From the NCBI RefSeq assembly GCF_026723765.1, contig NZ_CP113524.1, positions 2,837,001 to 2,901,000 of the forward strand: 64,000 nucleotides of DNA. The letters run 5' to 3'. The stretch is from Lacrimispora xylanolytica (GTDB taxonomy: Bacteria; Bacillota; Clostridia; Lachnospirales; Lachnospiraceae). Positions 28,334-34,669 of this stretch are shown in pieces (position 1 is the stretch's first letter; each line of letters starts with the position of its first letter). The position numbers and the translations under genes were made by a program. The notes beneath the pieces were generated by a model. The model saw only the letters and a list, made by a program, of their open reading frames with translations. It did no database searches and had not been told where the DNA came from.

Positions 28334-28349
28334 GTTAGTTTTAACTAAC
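28334..28349. promoter_or_regulatory. Candidate MarR operator, copy 2
   Basis: GTTAGT-TTTA-ACTAAC, identical arms and spacing to 25475-25490, located 83 bases upstream of the methyltransferase start. Confidence 0.65.
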
Positions 28350-28353
28350 CTAA

Positions 28354-28400
28354 TTGTATGCCAAGTATACAATAGAAAGAGTTGTATGTCAAGCATACAT
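28354..28400. repeat. Two tandem dyad motifs upstream of the methyltransferase-marR operon
   Basis: TTGTATGCCAAGTATACAA (28354-28372) and TTGTATGTCAAGCATACAT (28382-28400) are near-identical dyads spaced 28 bp centre to centre. They look like regulator sites, distinct from the GTTAGT palindrome next to them. Confidence 0.65.
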
Positions 28401-28439
28401 ATGACCAATTGGAAAAATGATTGTCCTTTATAATATTCC

Positions 28440-28481
28440 AAAAAAAATATAAAACCGATGTTACTCGGTTTTATATTTTTT
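28440..28481 (-). terminator. Intrinsic terminator of the PadR-redox operon
   Basis: AATATAAAACCGA pairs with TCGGTTTTATATT around a 6-base loop, with T-runs on both sides. On the minus strand it lies about 65 bases after the flavodoxin stop. Confidence 0.85.
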
Positions 28482-28544
28482 TACATCAACTTCTCTCCAA
28501 CAGACTTATACAGAATATATTACAAACCAATCAGATGAATCTGA

Positions 28545-29027
28545 TTATAAGGAGCTAAAACCGCTGGCCCATGTGAATGCTTTCCGGCAGTTTTCCTCAG
28601 ACTTTCTCTTCGGCTCCACAAAATCTATTTGACCGAGGAACTCATTTCCAGGAAGGGCTTTCTTTAGCTTATCAAAGCATTTTGCAGCGCCTCCCCCGCC
28701 ATGGCAGGCAAATATTCCGATCCTCTTTCCTGCTATATGATATTGGCTGATCAGACTTTTAATAGGCGGTGCAAATGATCCTGCCCAAACTGGGGTGCCG
28801 ATGATAACGGTATCATACTGACCCATATCAATAGGTGGGTTTATCAGCTCCGGTTCTTCCCCGAAAAGAACACTTTTTCCACCCCAAAAGAATTTCCCCA
28901 CGCCTTCCTTTGGATATACCTTGCTGGTCTTTAGTTCTACCAGATCGCCTTTGATTGCTTCAGAAATCTTTTCAGCAACTAATTTCGTATTGCCTTCAAA
29001 TGAAAAATACACCACCAGAGCTTTCAT
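28545..29027 (-). CDS. Flavodoxin-family protein
   Basis: This 160-residue protein starts with the FMN-phosphate loop VVYFSFEGNTKLVAEKI (T/S-x-T-G-x-T variant SFEGNT) and has VIIGTPVWAGSFAPPIKSL and GIFACHGGGGAAKCFDKL, typical of short flavodoxins. It carries electrons at low potential in the cytoplasm. Its start is one base after the stop of the [4Fe-4S] membrane protein, so the two are coupled and may form one electron path. GGAGAA precedes the ATG. Confidence 0.9.
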   Translation of the reverse strand: MKALVVYFSFEGNTKLVAEKISEAIKGDLVELKTSKVYPKEGVGKFFWGGKSVLFGEEPELINPPIDMGQYDTVIIGTPVWAGSFAPPIKSLISQYHIAGKRIGIFACHGGGGAAKCFDKLKKALPGNEFLGQIDFVEPKRKSEENCRKAFTWASGFSSL

Positions 29028-29028
29028 T

Positions 29029-29784
29029 CTAATTCTCCTTCTTTCTAAGAATGGTTTCTTGTTCTAACGAATGGCTTCTCTTTTGAGAAATTCCAAAACC
29101 GATGGCATGCTTCGGACAGATATCAACACATGCCAGACAACTAATGCACTCCGTGGAATCCGTGTTCCCGGACTTTACCATCCGGGAAATGTCTAATCCC
29201 ATAGGACATTCTTTTGTACACTTTCCGCAGGAAACACAAGCATCGGGCTTTGGTTTTAGCCGAAACCTTGGGATGTGGAGAAAATCGGATACGGTTTCTC
29301 CTATCACCATAAATGGAGCCATCCAGCAAAGACTGTGGCACATTCCCCGCCGTCCCGTACTAATTGCAAACAGGTAAATAATCGTCATAACAATGGTATA
29401 TATCATGATATAATGCCCATCGAACTTATATAAGAACAGAAAATCTCCCTTTAAGGGAAGATGTTTCATCCAGAGTAATAGAATGAGTGAAAACCATACC
29501 GCCCAGATAATATATTTTGATACGTTTTTCCCTTTGCTATTCCAGTTTCTTTTGTTAGCTCCAGAGATCATATCCTGGACTGCTCCGCCAGGGCAGAGCC
29601 AGCCACAATAGATGCGGCTGAATAAAAAAGAGAACAGAAAAAGGGAACCAAAAACCATGGCACTGCCATTGATTACCCCTGTGGAGGCAGACAAAATAAT
29701 GACATAGGGTGATAACAGGAAAAAGGTAAGGGGAAACATTAACATGGAAAATGCAAGTATGCCTTTACGGATTCTTTGTCTCAT
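29029..29784 (-). CDS. Membrane [4Fe-4S] ferredoxin-type protein (NapH/MauN-like)
   Basis: This 251-residue protein has about four to five helices with the membrane motif YCGWLCPGGAVQD near residue 60. The C-terminal bi-cluster ferredoxin domain has CVSCGKCTKECP and CISCLACVDICP, giving two [4Fe-4S] clusters. Such proteins pass electrons between the quinone/membrane side and soluble carriers. I start at the ATG at 29784 (AAAGGGG about 9 bases upstream) rather than an earlier in-frame ATG at 29808. The gene overlaps padR by 20 bases and is followed by flavodoxin. Confidence 0.88.
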   Translation of the reverse strand: MRQRIRKGILAFSMLMFPLTFFLLSPYVIILSASTGVINGSAMVFGSLFLFSFLFSRIYCGWLCPGGAVQDMISGANKRNWNSKGKNVSKYIIWAVWFSLILLLWMKHLPLKGDFLFLYKFDGHYIMIYTIVMTIIYLFAISTGRRGMCHSLCWMAPFMVIGETVSDFLHIPRFRLKPKPDACVSCGKCTKECPMGLDISRMVKSGNTDSTECISCLACVDICPKHAIGFGISQKRSHSLEQETILRKKEN

Positions 29785-30346
29785 GGTCTTTTTCCCCTTT
29801 CGCGGCAATGATGTCTTTTGCTTCTATGGCCCAGGCTTTCATAGCAGTATAGATATGAATTCCGCAAAGTGCTGTCAGCTTGCTGTAGGAGCAGTCAAAA
29901 TCCAGCCCGCTGGCTCCTTCAATCTCTTCTATGTAACCATTCATATCCTTAATGAGTTTCTCATTCCTTTGAATAAATTCATCCAGATGACCGAGAAGCA
30001 CATCTTTCGTGGTATTGTCGCCAAAAGAAATTTTAAGCAGTATTTCATATCTTAGCTTCTCGATCTCGGGCTCTTTTGAAAGCCAGTCAGAAAGCTCTTT
30101 TTTACCCGCGTCTGTAATGGTATATAAAATCTGGCCTCTGCCGTTTCTCCGTTCTGAACTTTCAGAGCTGACTGCAAGCCCCTCTTCCACAAGCTTTTTA
30201 AGGGTGGGGTAAATCTGCCCATAGCTTTCCTGCCAGAAATGACTGTACTCATTCTCCAGCCATTTCTTAATCATATAACCTGTCAAAGGCATGCGGGCAA
30301 GCATTCCCAGCATTACATATTTGGATTTTCCTGTGTTTTCTCTCAT
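29765..30346 (-). CDS. PadR family transcriptional regulator
   Basis: This 193-residue PadR-type repressor has an N-terminal winged HTH (MLGMLARMPLTGYMIKKWL, GQIYPTLKKLVEEGL, YTITDAGKKELSDWL) and a long C-terminal helical dimerisation domain (residues 95-180), as in the PadR-s2/Vir group. It leads the operon with the [4Fe-4S] protein and flavodoxin. A near-perfect 32-bp AT-rich palindrome lies 19 bases upstream of its ATG, so it is probably autorepressed. Confidence 0.93.
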   Translation of the reverse strand: MRENTGKSKYVMLGMLARMPLTGYMIKKWLENEYSHFWQESYGQIYPTLKKLVEEGLAVSSESSERRNGRGQILYTITDAGKKELSDWLSKEPEIEKLRYEILLKISFGDNTTKDVLLGHLDEFIQRNEKLIKDMNGYIEEIEGASGLDFDCSYSKLTALCGIHIYTAMKAWAIEAKDIIAAKGEKDHETKNP

Positions 30347-30364
30347 TATTATACCTCACTCTTT

Positions 30365-30396
30365 ATATATCATCATAATATATTATAATGATATAT
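30365..30396. promoter_or_regulatory. Candidate PadR operator
   Basis: ATATATCAT...ATGATATAT arms around a TAATATATTA core make an almost perfect 32-bp palindrome directly upstream of padR. Confidence 0.65.
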
Positions 30397-30613
30397 CTGT
30401 CAAGCAAAATGAATGAGCTGAATATTCCAGCTGCCAGCCAAAGATATCTCACGTTAATCACTTGTAAAATAATCTAAGTCTCCTTACATAAATCATAAGT
30501 GCAGCTAATAAAAAGCTGATACCAAATAATACTTACAGCAGAAAAAAAAACTGATTTTTCTCTTATGTATTTTTATATTTTTACCCAAAATACAGACGAT
30601 TTCCGAAATAGAC

Positions 30614-30642
30614 TTGCTTTTATTTTATATATATGGTATACT
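30614..30642 (+). promoter_or_regulatory. Promoter of the L25-sigma factor locus
   Basis: TTGCTT (30614-30619), a 17-base spacer and TATACT (30637-30642). Transcription should start near 30649, giving a leader of about 128 bases. The preceding part of the gap, 30397-30613, shows only AT-rich sequence with no gene I can support. Confidence 0.7.
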
Positions 30643-30673
30643 AAAAACAATTGGATATAAAAGAACCGTCTGT

Positions 30674-30735
30674 TGAAGAAGGGCTTTTGTTCGTTTCATT
30701 TTATGATGAGACAATGAAGGCCCTTCTTTTTCAGT
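30674..30735 (+). terminator. Leader terminator / attenuator before the L25 gene
   Basis: GAAGAAGGGC pairs with GCCCTTCTT, with further pairing inside (GTTTCAT/ATGAGAC), and is followed by TTTTTC. It lies within the transcript leader, 42 bases before the ATG, so most transcripts may stop here unless read-through is allowed. Confidence 0.7.
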
Positions 30736-30776
30736 AACAGGCCTTTTATACCATACAATTCACAAGGAGGATCACA

Positions 30777-31346
30777 ATGGACATTATTACTGTAGAGAAA
30801 CGTAATGATCAATTAAAGGCAAAGCAATTGCGAAGAAAAGGCATTGTACCTTGCTGTGTATATGGAGGCGGACTCACCGATTCTATCTCAATCCAGATGG
30901 AACAAAGAACTGCCGACAAACTGCTTCGAAAATTACGACTGGGAAGCAAGGTTCAACTTAATTTAGAGGACCAGAACATAATCACACAGATCAAGGATAA
31001 ATACTTTGCCAATGGTAAAGTAGAGCATATTGATTTTCAGGCATTGGACCCACAGACAAAAGTTAACAGTGTGGCACACATCATTTTGGAAAACAGTGAT
31101 GTTGTTACTGGTATCCTGGATAAAATGCTAATGGAAATCCCATACGCCTCTTTACCAAAGGATATGATTGATACAGTTACAATAAGTTTAGAAGGTAAGG
31201 CTGTTGGAACAACGATAACAGTCGCAGATATTCCCGAATTCATGAATGACAGCATTGATCTGCAGGTGGATGCAGACAGCATTATATTAAGAATATCGGA
31301 AAAGAGATCTTCCGCTGTAAAGGAAGAAGCAGAAGCAGCTGGATAA
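30777..31346 (+). CDS. ctc: 50S ribosomal protein L25 / general stress protein Ctc
   Basis: This 189-residue protein is of the long L25/TL5/Ctc type. The N-terminal 5S-rRNA-binding domain covers residues 1-90 (RRKGIVPCCVYGGG, HIDFQAL) and the C-terminal beta domain residues 95-180 (IPEFMNDSIDLQVDAD). It binds 5S rRNA in the large subunit and is a stress protein in bacilli. AAGGAGG lies ahead of the ATG. It is followed by a sigma-factor gene and preceded by an attenuator-like leader. Confidence 0.93.
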   Translation: MDIITVEKRNDQLKAKQLRRKGIVPCCVYGGGLTDSISIQMEQRTADKLLRKLRLGSKVQLNLEDQNIITQIKDKYFANGKVEHIDFQALDPQTKVNSVAHIILENSDVVTGILDKMLMEIPYASLPKDMIDTVTISLEGKAVGTTITVADIPEFMNDSIDLQVDADSIILRISEKRSSAVKEEAEAAG

Positions 31347-31372
31347 TGAATACTTAGAAATGATGGATTCCA

Positions 31373-31412
31373 TAGGAGCCTTGATTGTCGATTTGCCATA
31401 AGACATGAGAGG
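31373..31412 (+). terminator. Weak hairpin between L25 and the sigma factor
   Basis: GAGCCT and AGGCTC form a 6-bp stem with a long loop, followed by TGTGTTTTATTT. It may reduce read-through into the sigma gene. Confidence 0.4.
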
Positions 31413-31447
31413 CTCTGTGTTTTATTTCAGAAAGAAGGAGGAGTCAT

Positions 31448-32311
31448 ATGCAAGCAGCAATTCAAACAAAACAACCCGATACCTATACAGACGATTCTAT
31501 TAAAATGTATTTATTGCAAGCAGGTGAATCCCCTTTGCTGACACAGCAGGAAGAACTAAAGCTCGCCAAACTTTCCGCCCAGGGAAATAAGGAAGCGAAA
31601 AACCGACTTGTCAGCTCTAATCTCAGGCTTGTCATCAGCATTGCAAAAAAACATGAGGCCTATGTACAATCCTTGACCTTACTTGACTTAATTCAGGAAG
31701 GAAACATCGGCCTTATGAAAGCGGTGGAACGGTATGATTATTCCCTGGGATATCGTTTTTCCACCTACGCTACCTGGTGGATTCGGCAGGCAATCACTCG
31801 GGGAATCGCAGACCAGGACCGTACCATTCGTTTACCGGTACATTACAAAGATGACGTGAACCTGGTCCAACTCGCTCTGCGTCAGCTGGATCATGAGCAA
31901 GGATTCTTTACCACCCAGGATGTGTCTGATCTGACAGGATTTTCTGTAGAAAAGATAGACAAGATTATGTTAAATTCTGCATCCATTATCTCACTTGATA
32001 CTCCCATTGGTGATGATAATTCAGCCTTTTTAGGTGATTTAATTGAAGATAAAACCATTACATCTCCCGAAGAATGTGTAACAGATGTTATGCTGAAAGA
32101 AGAAATCAATAAGCAATTATCGTCTTTAAATCCGAGGGAGCAGATCGTATTAAATATGAGATTTGGACTCAATGGACATATCCCTCATACTTTGGAGGAA
32201 GTAGGAAACCATATTGGTGTAACAAGAGAACGTATCAGGCAGATTGAGACCAGGGCCTTAGGCAGGCTTCGCGTGGCAAAACGCAGCAAATACCTGGTGG
32301 ATTTTTTATAA
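31448..32311 (+). CDS. Group 2 sigma-70-type RNA polymerase sigma factor
   Basis: This 287-residue sigma factor lacks region 1.1. Region 1.2 (DSIKMYLLQAGESPLLT), region 2 (LLDLIQEGNIGLMKAVERYD, YRFSTYATWWIRQAI), region 3 and region 4 (REQIVLNMRFGL, TLEEVGNHIGVTRERIRQIE) are complete and close to the primary sigma. This marks a nonessential RpoD-like factor that recognises near-standard promoters. GGAGGAG precedes the ATG. It follows L25/Ctc, and its stop overlaps the convergent ada stop by 6 bases. Confidence 0.93.
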   Translation: MQAAIQTKQPDTYTDDSIKMYLLQAGESPLLTQQEELKLAKLSAQGNKEAKNRLVSSNLRLVISIAKKHEAYVQSLTLLDLIQEGNIGLMKAVERYDYSLGYRFSTYATWWIRQAITRGIADQDRTIRLPVHYKDDVNLVQLALRQLDHEQGFFTTQDVSDLTGFSVEKIDKIMLNSASIISLDTPIGDDNSAFLGDLIEDKTITSPEECVTDVMLKEEINKQLSSLNPREQIVLNMRFGLNGHIPHTLEEVGNHIGVTRERIRQIETRALGRLRVAKRSKYLVDFL

Positions 32312-33367
32312 ATCTTCCTTATGAAAGTTCTGTTCATGGTCCAGAAGCCATTGTTTCCGCTCCCGTCCTCCGCCATAGCCACCGATCTCTCCACTGGTCT
32401 GAATCACCCTGTGACAAGGTATTATAATTGCCAGCTGATTGGCTCCATTTGCATTACCTACGGCTCTCACACCATCAGGAGTGCCGATTTCAGATGCTAT
32501 TTTTTTATAGGTGGATACCTCTCCTGCCGGAATTTTAAGTAATGCATTCCATACTTTCTTTTGAAAATCAGATCCTAAAAAAAAGACAGGGGTCTGAAAA
32601 TGAATCAGCTTATTCTCAAAGTACAGGTTCAGCTCCTCCTCTATCTGCCTTGATATCTTAGTTTCTCCGGGTAATATAGTGGCCTTTCGCCTGTTTCTTA
32701 AACGTTCAATCTCCCGCTCCAATCCGCGCCGGTCAACAAATTCAAGCAGATATAGAAACTCTTCATCAGAAATACTCAGCATGGGACCAAGCTTTGTATT
32801 GATCCATTTGGCGTACAGCACGTTAATCTCTCCTTTTTTAATTGGTGGATTTCCCATAATTTTTGAAAAGGCATCGTTAAATCCACTGGCTGAATCATAA
32901 CCAGCATTAAGCTGAGCATCGATGACCTTTTCCCCTAAACGGATGGATTGCAGGGCAAGCCCCATTCGTCTGGCCCTGGCATATTGGACAAAGGTCATAC
33001 CATAGGCCTGTTTAAATTGCCGCCTTGCAGTGGCGGGGTGTGCCCCCAGCACTTTAAAGTCTTCATCCTTCCACCGCTTTTCTGGATTTTGTTCCACCAT
33101 GGATACGATCTCTTTCACAAGAGGGGATAACTCATGGGGATAGGAAAGAGGGTTACAGCGTTTACATGGCCTAAAACCAGCCAGTAAAGCGGACTGAGCA
33201 TCCTGAAAAAAGAGGCAATTCTCATATTTGGGCTTTTTTGCCGGACAGGTGGCATGGCAGAATACGCCTGTTGTTTTAATGGCTGCGAAAAATATACCGT
33301 CATAATTGGCATCTTTATTTACCAATGCATCATAATATTTCTTTTTGATTTTCTCATCTTCTATCAT
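32306..33367 (-). CDS. ada: Bifunctional Ada: methylphosphotriester/O6-methylguanine methyltransferase and regulator
   Basis: This 353-residue protein has the full Ada order. The N-terminal Zn domain has Cys37, Cys41, Cys68 and Cys71 (VFCHATCPAKKP, CKRCNP), the first being the methyl acceptor from phosphotriesters. An AraC-type HTH follows (residues 85-180). The C-terminal O6-alkylguanine transferase domain has the acceptor Cys318 in IIIPCHRVI. It repairs alkylated DNA and, once methylated, activates transcription. It is monocistronic and convergent with the sigma factor. Confidence 0.95.
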   Translation of the reverse strand: MIEDEKIKKKYYDALVNKDANYDGIFFAAIKTTGVFCHATCPAKKPKYENCLFFQDAQSALLAGFRPCKRCNPLSYPHELSPLVKEIVSMVEQNPEKRWKDEDFKVLGAHPATARRQFKQAYGMTFVQYARARRMGLALQSIRLGEKVIDAQLNAGYDSASGFNDAFSKIMGNPPIKKGEINVLYAKWINTKLGPMLSISDEEFLYLLEFVDRRGLEREIERLRNRRKATILPGETKISRQIEEELNLYFENKLIHFQTPVFFLGSDFQKKVWNALLKIPAGEVSTYKKIASEIGTPDGVRAVGNANGANQLAIIIPCHRVIQTSGEIGGYGGGRERKQWLLDHEQNFHKEDL

Positions 33368-33516
33368 CGTTCATCCTCTTAAAAATTCAAAAGCAGAATA
33401 TAATCTGCAGTCCAGTTTATCATATCATTACTATTGTTAATTGTTTCTTGTAATTATAATTCACATTATAAAGACCTTTTCTTCCTTTTGCATACGAAAA
33501 ATGAACATCTATTTTT

Positions 33517-33560
33517 AGAAAAGAACTGCCGGCTAAATAATAGTCGGCAGTTCTTTTCTT
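33517..33560 (-). terminator. Intrinsic terminator of the GH62-GH127-HPr-MBL run
   Basis: On the minus strand AAAAGAACTGCCGACTA pairs with TAGCCGGCAGTTCTTTT around a 5-base loop and ends in a T-rich tail. It starts 12 bases after the MBL stop. Confidence 0.88.
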
Positions 33561-33571
33561 CACCCAAAGCC

Positions 33572-34282
33572 CTATAAAAATTTTTGAAGAAAGTTAAGAA
33601 TTTCGCTTTTCCTTACAGGTTCACTATGACCTACCACTGCAAGCTCAAACGGTATCGCACTAAGTTCCTCATAAAGCAGTTTTGTTTTCTCCAAATCCCT
33701 GTAATGATTCTGATAAAAATCATCATTGTAGACATCCCCAAGGAATATAATGTTTTCTTCTGGTACTAATATTGCCACGGAATCCTCGCTATGAGCTGAT
33801 GTTAAATGCAAGCATTCACAGGTAACTCCACCTAAGTCGATTACAATTTTTTGAGCAAAGGTCAAAACGGCAGGTGCTACTTTAATCTCATCTAAATTTT
33901 CATATTCCGCCCTTATATGCTCATCGGCAAATGGGATCTCTTCTCCGGTTCGCAGCCGCTCCTTCATCTTTAAATCATTCCAGACCCAGGAAGACATTCT
34001 TGCCAACTCATCACTTGTTTTAAAGTGTGCAATTGTTTCTGCTTCCAGAGCATGCATACCAAAGGTATGATCCCAATGCCAATGTGTAATAATGCAGTAC
34101 TTCGGTTTTTTAAGTCCATGATTTTCAATCAGAGAATTGTACTCTCTCACATGGTTTGCTGAATTCCCCGCGTCAATCATAACAGAAAACTTTTCCCCAT
34201 TAATATATCCTAATACAGGACGATCGCTGCTGGAATCGCATTCCGTATATAAAATATGTTCTGTTAACTTTTTCAGTCTCAT
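33572..34282 (-). CDS. MBL-fold metallo-hydrolase
   Basis: This 236-residue metallo-beta-lactamase-fold protein has the metal motif THWHWDHTFG (His67, His69, Asp71, His72), then LHLTSAHSEDSV and FLGDVYNDDF as later ligands, and VVGHSEP near the end. The fold covers hydrolases of many small substrates. GGAGATAA precedes the ATG at 34282, 11 bases after the HPr stop. There is no signal peptide; it acts in the cytoplasm. Substrate unknown. Confidence 0.85.
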   Translation of the reverse strand: MRLKKLTEHILYTECDSSSDRPVLGYINGEKFSVMIDAGNSANHVREYNSLIENHGLKKPKYCIITHWHWDHTFGMHALEAETIAHFKTSDELARMSSWVWNDLKMKERLRTGEEIPFADEHIRAEYENLDEIKVAPAVLTFAQKIVIDLGGVTCECLHLTSAHSEDSVAILVPEENIIFLGDVYNDDFYQNHYRDLEKTKLLYEELSAIPFELAVVGHSEPVRKSEILNFLQKFL

Positions 34283-34293
34283 ACCCTTATCTC

Positions 34294-34566
34294 CTATTCT
34301 CCGAAACCGTTTTTTGCAAATCCTTCAATTGCCCGGATTGCTTTCTCCTCATCTTCTCCACAAGCTTCAAAGGTCAGTTCATCCCCCATAGATGCATTTA
34401 GATCCATTACGGAAAGGACGCTTTTCGCATTGATCTTCCCGGAAGAGTCTCCATTTTTATAGACCATAATATCGCTTGCAAAGTCTTTGATAAATATTGA
34501 CAAAAGGCTGGCTGGCCTTGCATGCAGACCAAATGGGTTTGTTACAGTTACAGTAACTATCTCCAT
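34294..34566 (-). CDS. HPr-family phosphocarrier protein
   Basis: This 90-residue HPr has phospho-His15 in GLHARPAS and a regulatory Ser equivalent to Ser46 at Ser49 in NAKSVLSVM, so it could act both in PTS transfer and in CcpA-type catabolite control. An insertion of a few residues (NGDSSG) before the Ser loop sets it apart from standard HPr. I start at the ATG at 34566 with AAGGAG 7 bases upstream; the frame stays open for 34 more codons upstream, but these look non-coding. It follows GH127 by 103 bases. It may be a dedicated or Crh-like paralogue. Confidence 0.88.
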   Translation of the reverse strand: MEIVTVTVTNPFGLHARPASLLSIFIKDFASDIMVYKNGDSSGKINAKSVLSVMDLNASMGDELTFEACGEDEEKAIRAIEGFAKNGFGE

Positions 34567-34669
34567 ATTTTTTCTCCTTTTACCTGAAATGACAGCTGCT
34601 TCTATAGAAACACCTCTGGTTTCAATATTAAAAGTATAATATAGAAATAGTGTATCTGTAAAGTCCACC

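Noticed and set aside
30397-30613. Possible gene or RNA in the gap before the L25 promoter
   Set aside because: No open frame with a ribosome site and no stable stem; only AT-rich sequence is seen.
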